64,000 nt of DNA from Janthinobacterium sp. 1_2014MBL_MicDiv. GTDB lineage: Bacteria; Pseudomonadota; Gammaproteobacteria; Burkholderiales; Burkholderiaceae_D. The stretch lies in assembly GCF_001865675.1 (NCBI RefSeq), contig NZ_CP011319.1, positions 6,324,001-6,388,000 of the forward strand. The letters are read 5' to 3'. The notes beneath the pieces were generated by a model, which was given only the letters and a program-made list of their open reading frames with translations, was not told the origin of the DNA and searched no databases. A program made the position numbers and the translations under genes. Below are positions 15,706 through 25,196 of this stretch, one piece after another (within the stretch, counting starts at the first letter, position 1; every line of letters starts with the position of its first letter).

Positions 15706-17736
15706 ATGCCGCAGTGCATCTTGAAAGTCGCGCTCGACACGCCCCTGAACGCCCTGTTCGACTACCGCTGGCAGGCGGGGGCCGACGCTGACGCGGCATT
15801 GCCGCAGGTGGGGCAGCTGGCGCTGGTGCCGTTCGGCCGGCGTGAAGTGATGGGGTTGATCGTCGGCGTGTCCGACAGCACCGACGTGCCCGACGCGAAA
15901 TTGAAGGAGGTGCTGGCCGTGCGCAGCCAGCTGGCGCCGCTGTCGGCACAGTGGCTGGCGCTGGCCGCCTTTGCCGCCGATTACTACCAGCGTCCGCTGG
16001 GCGAAGTGGCGCTGCCGGGCTTGCCGAAGAATTTGCGCGTGCTGACGACGGTGGCGCTCGACCGCGCCATCAAGAAGCTGGCCAAGCTGGCCGACGCGCA
16101 TGACGGCACGCCGCTGAACATGCCGGCGCTCAATCCGGCGCAGCAGGAAGCGGCCGACGCCATCGGCGGCGCCCAGGGTTTTCAACCGACCCTGCTGTAT
16201 GGCGTGACGGGCAGCGGCAAGACGGAAGTGTATCTGCAGGCGTGCGCCCAGGTGCTGGCGCGCGACGAGGCGGCGCAAATCCTGATCCTGGTGCCGGAAA
16301 TCAACCTTACGCCCCAGCTCGAAGGCAATATCCGCGCGCGCTTTCCTGGCGTCATGCTGGCCACCCTGCACAGCAGCCTGTCCGAGGGCGAGCGCATGCT
16401 GCACTGGCTGGCCGCCCACCAGGGCCAGGCGCGCATCGTGCTCGGCACGCGGCTGGCCATCCTGGCGTCCTTGCCGCAGCTCAAGCTGATCGTCATCGAC
16501 GAGGAGCACGACCCGTCCTACAAGCAGCAGGAAGGCTTGCGCTATTCGGCGCGCGACCTGGCCGTGTGGCGCGCCTGGCAATTGCAGATTCCCATCGTGC
16601 TCGGTTCGGCCACGCCGTCGCTGGAAAGCTGGCACCATGCGCAGACGGGGCGCTACCGCAAGCTGGAATTGCGCGAGCGGGCCGTCAAGAATGCCGTCTT
16701 GCCGCGCGTCAAGATACTCGACATGGAGCGCGACAAGCCGAAAGATGGCTTGACGTCGCACCTGGTGGCGGCATTGAAGCTGCGCATGGAGCGCGGCGAG
16801 CAGTCGCTGCTGTTCCTGAACCGGCGCGGTTATTCTCCCGTCATCTGCTGCGAATCGTGCGGCTGGATCAGCAATTGCACGCGTTGCACCTCGTTCATGG
16901 TGCTGCACAAGCCCGAGCACCGCTTGCGCTGCCATCATTGCAGCCTGGAATTGCGCATCCCCCGTCACTGTCCTACCTGCGGCAACGTCGACTTGCAGCC
17001 GCTGGGACGCGGCACGCAGCGCGTGGAAGAAGGCTTGCAGCAATTGTTTCCCGAGGCGCGCATCCTGCGCATCGACGCCGATTCCACGCGCAAGAAGGGC
17101 AGCGCGCAGGAAGCGTTCGATACCGTGCACCGCGGTGAAGTGGATATCCTGATCGGCACGCAGATGGTGGCCAAGGGCCACGACTTCAAGAAACTGACGC
17201 TGGTCGGCATATTGAATCCGGACACGGCTCTGTTTTCCCAGGATTACCGTGCCAGCGAGCGGTTGTTCGCCCAGCTGATGCAGGTGGCGGGCCGGGCCGG
17301 ACGGGCGGCGCAGACGGAGGGCGGCAGCGTTTCCGAAGTGCTGATCCAGACGCGCTATGCGCGCCATCCGCTGTACGACGCCGTCGTCAACCACGATTAC
17401 GACCATTTCGCCACCACCCTGCTGGAAGAGCGGGCCCAGGCGGCGCTGCCGCCGTACCTGTTCCAGGCCCTGCTGCGCGCGGAAGCGCCCGAGCTGGCCA
17501 CGGCCATCGAATTCCTGCAGGCGGCCAAGGAATGCATGGAGCACCCGCAGGTCACCATCAATGATCCGATTCCCATGAGCATGACGCGCGTCTACAACGT
17601 CGACCGCGCCCAGCTGCTGCTGGAGTCCCCCTCGCGGCCCGCCCTGCAAGCGTTTTTAAAAGAATGGCTGGGGGAATTGCGCGCCATGAAGACGCGCGTG
17701 AAATGGTCGCTGGAAGTGGACCCGCTGGATATCTGA
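15706..17736 (+). CDS. priA: Primosomal replication-restart helicase PriA
   Basis: 3'-to-5' helicase that reloads the replisome at stalled forks. The 676-residue product has an N-terminal DNA-binding domain (about 1-100), the Walker A GVTGSGKTE near residue 165, motif II DEEH near 263, and the two-zinc-finger insert CCESCGWISNCTRC...CHHCSLE...CPTCGN spanning about 382-428, inside the second helicase lobe. Motif VI appears as VAGRAGRAAQ. Length and domain order are normal. It stands directly downstream of the DnaA-box cluster. argP is convergent, starting two bases after its stop. Confidence 0.97.
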   Translation: MPQCILKVALDTPLNALFDYRWQAGADADAALPQVGQLALVPFGRREVMGLIVGVSDSTDVPDAKLKEVLAVRSQLAPLSAQWLALAAFAADYYQRPLGEVALPGLPKNLRVLTTVALDRAIKKLAKLADAHDGTPLNMPALNPAQQEAADAIGGAQGFQPTLLYGVTGSGKTEVYLQACAQVLARDEAAQILILVPEINLTPQLEGNIRARFPGVMLATLHSSLSEGERMLHWLAAHQGQARIVLGTRLAILASLPQLKLIVIDEEHDPSYKQQEGLRYSARDLAVWRAWQLQIPIVLGSATPSLESWHHAQTGRYRKLELRERAVKNAVLPRVKILDMERDKPKDGLTSHLVAALKLRMERGEQSLLFLNRRGYSPVICCESCGWISNCTRCTSFMVLHKPEHRLRCHHCSLELRIPRHCPTCGNVDLQPLGRGTQRVEEGLQQLFPEARILRIDADSTRKKGSAQEAFDTVHRGEVDILIGTQMVAKGHDFKKLTLVGILNPDTALFSQDYRASERLFAQLMQVAGRAGRAAQTEGGSVSEVLIQTRYARHPLYDAVVNHDYDHFATTLLEERAQAALPPYLFQALLRAEAPELATAIEFLQAAKECMEHPQVTINDPIPMSMTRVYNVDRAQLLLESPSRPALQAFLKEWLGELRAMKTRVKWSLEVDPLDI

Positions 17737-17737
17737 T

Positions 17738-18628
17738 TTAACGGAGGTAATCGCGGCCGGCGCGCACGATCTGTTCCGACAGCAGCTTGGTAAACGGCGT
17801 GTCCAGGGTCCACGCATGCCAGCTCAGCGGCACGTCCAGGGTGCGCCCCGGCATCAGGTCCACCAGGCGGTCGGCCAGCAAGGCTTGCGCGGCCAGGCGC
17901 TGCGGCACCAGGCCGTAGGCCAGGCTGTCCTGGATGCAGGCGCGGCGCGCCGTTTCCACCGGCAAGCTGTGGTGCGGAAACGGTGCGCGCAGCTGTAATT
18001 GTTCGGCGAGGAAACGCGCCAGCAGACCGTGCTGGCCCACCACGGCCGGCGCCAGCTGCACCGCCTCGCTGCTGAAACCATCGCCAAACCAGTGGCCCGC
18101 AAACACGGGCGTGGCCACGCAGACATAGCGCAAGGTGCCCAGCGGCGTCACGCTGGTGGCGGCGGACGCATCGGGCGCGACGCCGGACTCGGCCGCCACG
18201 CAGCCGAAGACGGAACCATCGCGCACCAGTTGCAAGGCGGCATCGCTGTCGGCCAGGCGCACGTCGAGCTGGCAGCGCGGCGGCGCCAGCAGGGCGGGCA
18301 AGGTGTCGGGGAACCACGTGGCCAGGCTGTCGGCATCGATGGCGATGGCGATTTCCGGCATGCTGACGCTATTGCCCAGGTCGATATCGAGCGACGCTTC
18401 CATCAGCTTGACGTTGCGGTGATGCACGATCAGGCGCTGGCCCAGCCCCGTCGGCACGGCTGGCTGGCCCCGGATGATCAGCAGGCGTCCGCTGGCGTCT
18501 TCCAGCGCCTTGATGCGCTGCGAGACGGCCGACTGGGTGATGCCCAGGGCCAGGGCTGCCTTGTCGAAACTGCCGTGGCTGGCTACGGCGTCCAGCACGG
18601 CCAGCGCGCGATAATCGAGTGATCCCAT
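17738..18628 (-). CDS. argP: LysR-type regulator ArgP/IciA
   Basis: A 296-residue LysR-family regulator. The N-terminal winged helix (about 1-60) has the ArgP pattern YRALAVLDAVASHGSFDKAA and ITQSAVSQRIKALE, and the effector domain begins with AIAIDADSLATWFPD, matching ArgP. ArgP activates the basic-amino-acid exporter argO in response to Lys/Arg, and was first named IciA for binding the E. coli origin. No argO (LysE-type) gene is adjacent; the divergent neighbour is a flavoprotein dehydrogenase. The AT-rich 118-bp divergent gap could carry its operator, but I cannot assign one. Confidence 0.87.
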   Translation of the reverse strand: MGSLDYRALAVLDAVASHGSFDKAALALGITQSAVSQRIKALEDASGRLLIIRGQPAVPTGLGQRLIVHHRNVKLMEASLDIDLGNSVSMPEIAIAIDADSLATWFPDTLPALLAPPRCQLDVRLADSDAALQLVRDGSVFGCVAAESGVAPDASAATSVTPLGTLRYVCVATPVFAGHWFGDGFSSEAVQLAPAVVGQHGLLARFLAEQLQLRAPFPHHSLPVETARRACIQDSLAYGLVPQRLAAQALLADRLVDLMPGRTLDVPLSWHAWTLDTPFTKLLSEQIVRAGRDYLR

Positions 18629-18746
18629 TAGCTGTGCTTATAAATTCTAAAAATGATTAGTTATACTAATGCATATATTGCTGCAAAGTAAAACCTTATT
18701 TTCAGCAAACGGGTAGTATCGAATGCTGTGAGCAATCTGAAACGGG

Positions 18747-20207
18747 ATGGACAGCAGCATGAAAACACTACGAGTGGATGTGGCCGTGATCGGCAGCGGC
18801 ACGGCCGGCATGACGGCGCACAAGGCGGCGCGCATGCAAGGCAAGCGCGTGCTGATGATAGAAAGCGGGCCCTACGGCACGACGTGCGCGCGCGTGGGCT
18901 GCATGCCCAGCAAACTGCTGATCGCGGCGGCCGAGGCGGCCCATGCGGTGGCTGCCGCGCCCGGCTTCGGCGTGCATCCTGGGCCCGTGCGCATCGACGG
19001 CCAGCAAGTGATGGCCAGGGTGCGCAGCGAGCGCGACCGCTTTGTCGGCTTCGTGCTCGATGGCGTCAACGCCATTGCCGATGAGGAAAAATTGCGCGGC
19101 CATGCGCGCTTCATCGCGCCGGGCAAGCTGCAGGTCGATGAACATACCCTGGTCGAAGCGGCCAGCGTGGTGATCGCCACCGGTTCCACGCCCATCGTGC
19201 CGCCCGAGTGGCAGGCGGCGGGCGAGCGCGTCATCACCAGCGATGCCGTGTTCGAATGGACGGACTTGCCGCAGTCGGTGGCCGTCGTCGGCAGCGGCGT
19301 CATCGGCCTGGAACTGGGCCAGGCGCTGGCCCGCCTGGGCGTGCGCGTGACCCTGTTTGCGCGCGGCACCAAGGTGGCGCAGCTGACCGACCCGCTCGTG
19401 CTGCAGGAGGCGGGCGCCGTGCTGGCGCGCGAGCTCGACATACGCTTCCAGACCAGCGTTGCCCACGTGGCAAAAACGGCCGATGGGGCCGGCATCCTGC
19501 TGACCAGCCGCGATGGCGCCGGCCAGGAAAAAACCGAGCAGTTCGAGTATGTGCTGGCCGCCATCGGCCGCCGTCCGAATGTCGACCGGATCGGCCTGGA
19601 AACGGCGCAGATCGAGCTCGACCGCCATGGCATACCGCTGTACGACAGGCACACCATGCAATGCGGCAAGAGCGCCATCTTCATCGCGGGCGATGCCGAC
19701 AATGCATTGCCGCTGCTGCCCGAGGCTGCCGACGAGGGCCGCATCGCCGGCGACAATGCGGCGCGCTTTCCGCACGTCAAACCGGGCTTGCGCCGCACGC
19801 CGCTGACGATCGCCTTCACGGAACCGCAGGTCGCCACGGTGGGCGCCACTTACCAGCAATTGTGCGCGAGCCACGCGGGCCGCTTCGCCGTCGGCGCCGT
19901 GTCGTTCGGCAACCAGGGCCGCAGCCGCGTGATGCTGCAAAACCAGGGTGTGCTGCGCGTGTATGCGGAATTCGGCAGCAAGCGCTTTCTCGGCGCCGAG
20001 CTGATCGGCCCACGCGCGGAACACCTGGGTCATCTGCTGGCCTGGGCGTGCCAGGCGCAGCTGACGGTGCCGGCCATGCTCGACATGCCGTTCTACCACC
20101 CCGTCATCGAGGAAGGCGTGCGTACGGCCTTGCGCGAACTGGCGCTGCACCTGGAAAAGGACCCGGAACACGCGCCCGGCTGCGCCGATTGCTCGCCTGG
20201 CGTGTGA
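18747..20207 (+). CDS. Dihydrolipoyl dehydrogenase-like FAD/NAD disulfide reductase
   Basis: A 486-residue pyridine-nucleotide disulfide oxidoreductase. It has the FAD Rossmann motif VIGSGTAGMTA (residues 14-24), the redox disulfide in TTCARVGCMPSK (Cys47, Cys52), a central NAD motif VVGSGVIGLELGQAL, the second FAD motif IFIAGDADN, and a C-terminal dimer domain with YHPVIEEG holding the His-x4-Glu pair. The disulfide block departs from the usual CLNVGC of Lpd used in 2-oxoacid complexes, and no such complex is nearby, so the partner is unknown. ATG 18759 is an alternative start. Ends 175 bp before the HD-GYP gene. Confidence 0.82.
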   Translation: MDSSMKTLRVDVAVIGSGTAGMTAHKAARMQGKRVLMIESGPYGTTCARVGCMPSKLLIAAAEAAHAVAAAPGFGVHPGPVRIDGQQVMARVRSERDRFVGFVLDGVNAIADEEKLRGHARFIAPGKLQVDEHTLVEAASVVIATGSTPIVPPEWQAAGERVITSDAVFEWTDLPQSVAVVGSGVIGLELGQALARLGVRVTLFARGTKVAQLTDPLVLQEAGAVLARELDIRFQTSVAHVAKTADGAGILLTSRDGAGQEKTEQFEYVLAAIGRRPNVDRIGLETAQIELDRHGIPLYDRHTMQCGKSAIFIAGDADNALPLLPEAADEGRIAGDNAARFPHVKPGLRRTPLTIAFTEPQVATVGATYQQLCASHAGRFAVGAVSFGNQGRSRVMLQNQGVLRVYAEFGSKRFLGAELIGPRAEHLGHLLAWACQAQLTVPAMLDMPFYHPVIEEGVRTALRELALHLEKDPEHAPGCADCSPGV

Positions 20208-20382
20208 GGGAAATGTGTTGCAACTTTGCGATTTATATAATTATGTAGACAGGCGCACATGATTGCGCGATCATCGCTGCCACATTGAAACATTGATTAA
20301 AAGCAAAAAACATTTCAAATGGTTCATGCCAACGATGCCTGGGTGGTACAACTGGCAGTGGCAGCGATGACACGGAGACGAT

Positions 20383-21504
20383 GTGACAATTCGGCGCATA
20401 CATGCGGGGGAACTGGCGCTGGGCCTGTCCCTGCCCTGGGACGTGCACGGCGAGGCGGGCGGCTTGCTGGCCAAGGTAGGCCATGTGATCCGCAGCGAGC
20501 ACCAGATCGAGCTGCTGCTGGCGCGCGGCATGATCGCCGATGCCAGCGATGACGAGAGGCGCCCCGGCACGGAGGCGCCGTCGGCCCTGCGCATGCTGAA
20601 CCGGGCCACGTCCGGCCTGGCGCTGGTCTTGCCGGCCATCGTCGCCGGGCAAGTTGTAGCGCAGGATCAACTGGCGCCGCTGGCGCAACTGGTGGAAGAG
20701 GCCGTCACGCTCGACGCCGACGTGGCCCTGGCCTGCATCCTGCACAACCAGGGCGCGGGCGACTTCGCCGTGCGCCACAGCGTCGACACGGCCGTCATCG
20801 CGACCATGCTGGCGCGGGCCCTGAAACTCGATGACGCCGCCTTGCGCAGCGTGGTGCTGGCCGCGCTGAGCATGAATGTGGGCATGCTGGCGCGCCACGC
20901 GCATTTCCAGCACAAGGCGGATCCGCTGGACGCGCAGGAGCGCGCCTACATCCGTGCCCATCCGCAAGCGGGCGTGGACTTGCTGCGCGCGGCCGGCGTG
21001 ACGGATCCCGCCTGGCTGCAAGCCGTGCTGCAGCACCATGAAAATGTCGATGGCAGCGGTTATCCGCTGGGCGCCACGGGCGCCGAGATTGGCGTGGGCG
21101 CCCGGCTGATCATGCTGGCCGACCGCTATTGCGCGCGCGTGTCGCGGCGCAGCTACCGCAAGCCGCTGTTGCCGAACGTGGCCCTGCGCGAGATGCTGAT
21201 GGCGGAAAAAGCCACGCTGGACGCGCCGCTGGCCTCGCTGCTGGTGCGCGAGCTGGGCATTTACCCGATCGGCACCTTCGTGAAACTGTTGAATGGGGAA
21301 ATCGGCGTCGTCACGCGCAAGGGCTTGAGCGCGGCCACGCCCCATGTGCAGTCGCTGATCGGACCGCGTGGCGCGCGCCTGGACGTGCCGCTGCGGCGCG
21401 ACACGCGCGTGGACTTGCACGCCATCCGCGAAGTGCTCAGCGCGGAGCAGGCGGGATTGCAGTTCCGCCCGGACCAGCTATGGGGCCGCAGCGCCAGGGT
21501 GTAG
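20383..21504 (+). CDS. Degenerate HD-GYP domain protein
   Basis: A 373-residue protein with a GTG start and GGAG six bases upstream (20374-20377). An N-terminal extension (about 1-120) resembles the DUF3391-type region that often precedes HD-GYP domains. The HD-GYP core keeps the first His (RHSVD), HPQAG, HHENVDGSGYP and ADRYCA, but the His-Asp pair that gives the domain its name is replaced: the expected HDxGK block reads SMNVGM. Active members hydrolyse cyclic di-GMP, so this copy may be inactive and act by binding, or use another metal scheme. The C-terminal 100 residues are family-variable. No operon partner. Confidence 0.82.
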   Translation: MTIRRIHAGELALGLSLPWDVHGEAGGLLAKVGHVIRSEHQIELLLARGMIADASDDERRPGTEAPSALRMLNRATSGLALVLPAIVAGQVVAQDQLAPLAQLVEEAVTLDADVALACILHNQGAGDFAVRHSVDTAVIATMLARALKLDDAALRSVVLAALSMNVGMLARHAHFQHKADPLDAQERAYIRAHPQAGVDLLRAAGVTDPAWLQAVLQHHENVDGSGYPLGATGAEIGVGARLIMLADRYCARVSRRSYRKPLLPNVALREMLMAEKATLDAPLASLLVRELGIYPIGTFVKLLNGEIGVVTRKGLSAATPHVQSLIGPRGARLDVPLRRDTRVDLHAIREVLSAEQAGLQFRPDQLWGRSARV

Positions 21505-21610
21505 AGCACCTGGAAAGACGCCCATGGCGTTGGGGCATTGCCTCGTCGTACTGGCGTACGGCCTTCGGCAAGGCGCCTGGCGCTGAACGTTTCCAGACGT
21601 ATATAGCCAA

Positions 21611-22096
21611 TTAATTGAGCAGCACGCCGTCCAGCCGGCCCTCGGCCGCCAGCTCGCGCATGACGCGCACCGTGTCGATGTCCGATTCCTTGTAGGCGGA
21701 ACGGCGGAATTCGTCGTACATGGCGTTGGCCGCGTCGGTGGCCGCATCGTGGCCGTCGTCGTACTGGAAGCGCACCCACAGGCTGATCTCGTCGGGCATC
21801 TCGATGGTCATCACGAGCGAGGACTTGCTGATATCCTTTTGCGCCGCCACTTCATAGCGCACCTGCATCTGCGGCACCAGCACCACCCTGTCGTTGATCA
21901 CCAGCTCGCCGTAGCGCAGGCTGCGCGCGAAACCGTTCTCGCTGCGCTCGCTGATCTGGCATTCGTCGAGGTGCGGCACGAACAGTTTCGGCGATTCGGC
22001 ACGCAAGACGAGGCCGCGCCATACTTGTTCCAGGGACAAGGTGTCGATCAGGGGATTGAGTGGATCGTTGATTTCAATCAGGTGTTCAAATTTCAT
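21611..22096 (-). CDS. AtaL-like SRPBCC protein (DUF1857)
   Basis: A 161-residue protein beginning MKFEHLIEINDPLNPLIDTL, with LEQVWRGLVLRAESP, matching DUF1857/AtaL-like members of the START (SRPBCC) ligand-binding fold. These are thought to bind hydrophobic or polyketide-like ligands, but the role is not known for bacteria like this one. It is a single gene on the minus strand between two plus-strand genes; the ATG at 22096 is taken over an open frame up to 22186 because the family starts there. A weak ribosome-binding site is present. No signal or membrane segment. Confidence 0.8.
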   Translation of the reverse strand: MKFEHLIEINDPLNPLIDTLSLEQVWRGLVLRAESPKLFVPHLDECQISERSENGFARSLRYGELVINDRVVLVPQMQVRYEVAAQKDISKSSLVMTIEMPDEISLWVRFQYDDGHDAATDAANAMYDEFRRSAYKESDIDTVRVMRELAAEGRLDGVLLN

Positions 22097-22304
22097 AGGA
22101 CTGCCATTCGGTAAGGGGCGCGCACGGGCGATATAGGCGGAATGGTACTCCAGGCGTGGCAACGCCGCACGCCTTCCATGCGCCAAAATGGCGTCAAATG
22201 GCGATATATCAATGCCATTGCCTGTTTTTCAGGCATGCGCCAGCGTGCAAAAGGCGGGCGCGACGCTGTTACAATGGGCCGCTGTTCCCTCCGGAAATAC
22301 CCTG

Positions 22305-24365
22305 ATGTCCAAAGCGCCACAATTCGGTCTGAATGCCCCCCAAAGCGAAGCGGTGACCTACCTCGACGGCCCCTGCCTCGTGCTGGCCGGCGCCGGTTCG
22401 GGCAAGACGCGCGTGATCACGCAAAAGATCGCCCACCTGATCGAAGACCGAGGCTACGACCCGCGCACCATCGCCGCGTTGACGTTCACCAACAAGGCGG
22501 CGCTGGAAATGCAGGAGCGCATCGCCAAGCTGTTGAAACAGCCGCGCCAGGCCAAGCAGTTGACGGTGTCGACCTTCCATTCGCTGGGCGTGAAAATCCT
22601 GCGCCAGGAAGCCAATGGCGTGGGGCTGAAAGACCGCTTTTCCATCATGGACAGCGACGATTGTTTTTCCCTCGTGCAAGATCTTGCCATTACCACCGAT
22701 AAACAGGTGATACGCGGCATCCAGAACGCCATGTCGCTGTGGAAAAACGGCCTGATCGATCCGGACATGGCGCTGGCGCAAGCCAAGGATGAAGACGAGG
22801 CGAACGCGGCGCGCATCTACCGCAGCTATGTGGCGACCCTGTCCGCCTATCAGGCCGTCGATTTCGACGATCTGATCCGCCTGCCCGTGGAATTGTTCCG
22901 CAACAATGGCCCCGTGCGCGATAAGTGGCAGCGCCGTTTGCGCTATCTGCTTGTCGACGAATACCAGGACACGAATACGTGCCAGTACGAACTGGTGAAA
23001 CTGATGGTGACGGGCATCGGCAAGAAGCCGATGTTTACGGCCGTGGGCGACGACGACCAGGCCATTTATGCGTGGCGCGGCGCCACCGTGGAAAACCTGA
23101 AGACGCTGGAAACGGATTTCCCCGATTTGCGCGTCATCAAGCTCGAGCAGAATTACCGCTCCACCATGCGCGTGCTGAACGCGGCCAATGCCGTCATCGG
23201 CAATAACCCGAAGCTGTTTGAAAAGTCGCTGTGGTCCGAGCATGGCCTGGGCGAGCCGATCAAGGTGCTGGGCATGCAGACGGACGAGCAGGAGGCGGAG
23301 CAGGTCGCCATCATGATCTCGGCCGACCATTTCGAGCGCAAGAACAAATTTTCCGATTACGCGATCCTGTACCGCGGCAACCACCAGGCGCGCATCATCG
23401 AGCAGTGCCTGCGCAAGGAACGCATCCCGTACACGATTTCGGGCGGCCAGAGCTTCTTCGACAAGGCTGAGATCAAGGACATCATCAGCTACCTGCGCCT
23501 GCTGGCCAACGAAGACGACGATCCGGCCTTCATCCGCGCCGTGACGACGCCGCGCCGTGGCGTGGGCCAGTCGACGCTGGAGGTGCTGGGGGCGTTCTCG
23601 GGCCAGTGGCAGTGTTCGCTGTTCCAGGCCGTCTTCAAGGGCGGCATCGAGGCCAAGCTGACCGATCGCCAGCTGGGGCCGCTGCGCGACTTCTGCAACT
23701 TCATCAACGACCTCGAATCGCGCGCCAGCCGTCCCGGCGCGGCCGGCAGCGGCGACAACGCGGCCGAGGTGCTCGATGACATGATGAAGGAAATCCACTA
23801 CGAATCGTATCTGTACGATGCCTTCGAAGAACGGCAAGCCCAAAGCAAGTGGCAGAACGTGCTCGAATTCGTCAACTGGCTCAAGGAACGGGGCCGGGGC
23901 GGCAAGGACCGCGACGGCGAAGAAAAGAACGTGCTGGAACTGACGCAGATGGTGGCCCTGATGACCATGCTCGAGGGCAAGGACGAGGAGCAGGATGCCG
24001 TGCGCATGTCCACCCTGCATGCATCGAAAGGGCTGGAGTTTCCGCACGTTTTCCTGGTCGGCGTGGAAGAGGGGATTTTGCCGCACAAGGGCGACGCCGA
24101 TGCGCCGGCCGAGACCATCGCCGCGCGCATCCAGGAAGAGCGCCGTTTGATGTATGTGGGCATCACGCGCGCCCAGCGCACCTTGCACATTACCTGGTGC
24201 AAGAAGCGCAAGCGCGCCGGCGAGCAGGTGCATTGCGACCCGTCGCGCTTCATCAAGGAAATGCAACTCGACGTGGGCGACGCCGTGCCGACGGAGGCGG
24301 AAGTGATTTCGCCCAAGGAACGCCTGGCGCGCATGAAGGCGTTATTGGCCGCGCCGAAAGTTTAA
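22305..24365 (+). CDS. rep: ATP-dependent DNA helicase Rep
   Basis: UvrD/Rep-type superfamily 1 helicase that clears proteins from DNA ahead of the fork and works with PriA in restart. The 686-residue product is close to the E. coli Rep length. Walker A AGAGSGKT is at residues 28-35, motif II DEYQDTN near 217, and DDDQAIYAWRGA (motif III), QNYRST (IV), VRMSTLHASKGLEF (V) and EERRLMYVGITRAQ (VI) follow in order. ATG 22305 matches the family start (MSK..FGLNAPQSEAV). The first ten residues of the open frame at 22188 are not conserved. Confidence 0.95.
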   Translation: MSKAPQFGLNAPQSEAVTYLDGPCLVLAGAGSGKTRVITQKIAHLIEDRGYDPRTIAALTFTNKAALEMQERIAKLLKQPRQAKQLTVSTFHSLGVKILRQEANGVGLKDRFSIMDSDDCFSLVQDLAITTDKQVIRGIQNAMSLWKNGLIDPDMALAQAKDEDEANAARIYRSYVATLSAYQAVDFDDLIRLPVELFRNNGPVRDKWQRRLRYLLVDEYQDTNTCQYELVKLMVTGIGKKPMFTAVGDDDQAIYAWRGATVENLKTLETDFPDLRVIKLEQNYRSTMRVLNAANAVIGNNPKLFEKSLWSEHGLGEPIKVLGMQTDEQEAEQVAIMISADHFERKNKFSDYAILYRGNHQARIIEQCLRKERIPYTISGGQSFFDKAEIKDIISYLRLLANEDDDPAFIRAVTTPRRGVGQSTLEVLGAFSGQWQCSLFQAVFKGGIEAKLTDRQLGPLRDFCNFINDLESRASRPGAAGSGDNAAEVLDDMMKEIHYESYLYDAFEERQAQSKWQNVLEFVNWLKERGRGGKDRDGEEKNVLELTQMVALMTMLEGKDEEQDAVRMSTLHASKGLEFPHVFLVGVEEGILPHKGDADAPAETIAARIQEERRLMYVGITRAQRTLHITWCKKRKRAGEQVHCDPSRFIKEMQLDVGDAVPTEAEVISPKERLARMKALLAAPKV

Positions 24366-24372
24366 ATCGCGC

Positions 24373-24662
24373 TCACGCTTCCACGGCGCCGTCCGGCGTG
24401 GCCTTCGGCACGATGGCCAGTATCACGGTGCCCAGATTGGTTTCGTGAAAATACACGCGCCAGCCGGGCCCCGTCTGCAAGAACCGCAACTCGCATACGC
24501 CTTCCCCTACCGGCCGCCAGTCGTCCTTTTTACCGTGTTGCAAGTGCTTGATGCGCGCGTCAATGGCGGCGGCCGCCATGTCGTGCAGGGAATCTTCCCA
24601 GCGCCGGTATCGGCCGTCTTGCGCGTATCGCTCAGCGTTGGTTCGGTTGGGGATGCAGTCAT
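24373..24662 (-). pseudogene. Frameshifted RelE/ParE (HigB-like) toxin gene
   Basis: The minus strand encodes a typical killer-protein core: YRRWEDSLHDMAAAAIDARI, then DDWRPVGEGVCELRF and GPGWRVYF, ending at 24373. This frame has no usable start before an internal ATG at 24579, which would omit the N-terminal strand. A good ATG (24660-24662) with AAGGAG upstream lies one frame over, in MTASP. Adding one base to the four-C run (plus strand GGGG, 24649-24652) joins the two as MTASPNRTNAERYAQDGRYRR. So a one-base loss seems to have broken the gene, or the run is misread. No antitoxin (HigA-like helix-turn-helix) gene lies beside it. Confidence 0.65.
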
Positions 24663-24808
24663 TGCAATCGTTTGTTCTCCTTCGTCAAGCGATTTGAGTC
24701 GCCCCAAACGAAAGAATCGGCAGCCATCGGGCCCCGTCCGACGACGAATGGACGAGGTTTGTCCTGGCTCACGCCGTGGCGGCGGTAGAATGCCGCTTTC
24801 AGTGAGAA

Positions 24809-25042
24809 ATGAGCGTGAGCACCATGGACAATGCAGAACAGACGGAAATACGTTTCGTCGATATCGAAATCAAGCTGGCGCAGCAGGAAGACCTGGTCGA
24901 ATCGCTGAACCAGATGGTGTACCAGCAGGGCAAGCGCATCGACCAGCTCGAGGCCATGCTGCACAAGCTGGGCGAGCACGTGCGCGATGGGGCGCAGCAG
25001 GCGAATGGCGGGCTGGTCAACGAGCGTCCGCCGCATTACTAA
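24809..25042 (+). CDS. slyX: SlyX family protein
   Basis: A 77-residue protein with heptad repeats throughout (RFVDIEIKLAQQEDLVESLN, then IDQLEAMLHKLGEHV) and the family's invariant PPHY end. SlyX is a small coiled-coil protein near slyD in enterobacteria; its function is unknown. ATG 24809 is used; ATG 24824 (MDNAEQTE) is an alternative with GAG six bases upstream. It stands alone between the broken toxin gene and the M3 peptidase. Confidence 0.85.
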   Translation: MSVSTMDNAEQTEIRFVDIEIKLAQQEDLVESLNQMVYQQGKRIDQLEAMLHKLGEHVRDGAQQANGGLVNERPPHY

Positions 25043-25153
25043 ATTGGTATCTTGATGTGGAGGGCATGAAAACCGTTCATCACCGGCTGGCGCGCTACCA
25101 TCGGTAGTTGCTGGTGACGCAAGTGTTTCAGGCTGTTATTATTTCAGGCTGGC

Positions 25154-25170
25154 CCGCGACACAATCGCGG
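25154..25170 (+). promoter_or_regulatory. Leader inverted repeat before the first M3 gene
   Basis: CCGCGA-N5-TCGCGG lies 26 bp before the ATG. The same repeat, with almost identical flanks, precedes the second M3 gene at 27541-27557, in a window of otherwise diverged sequence. Confidence 0.5.
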
Positions 25171-25196
25171 CTCTCTTGCGTTTCTTGAAAGAAGAC

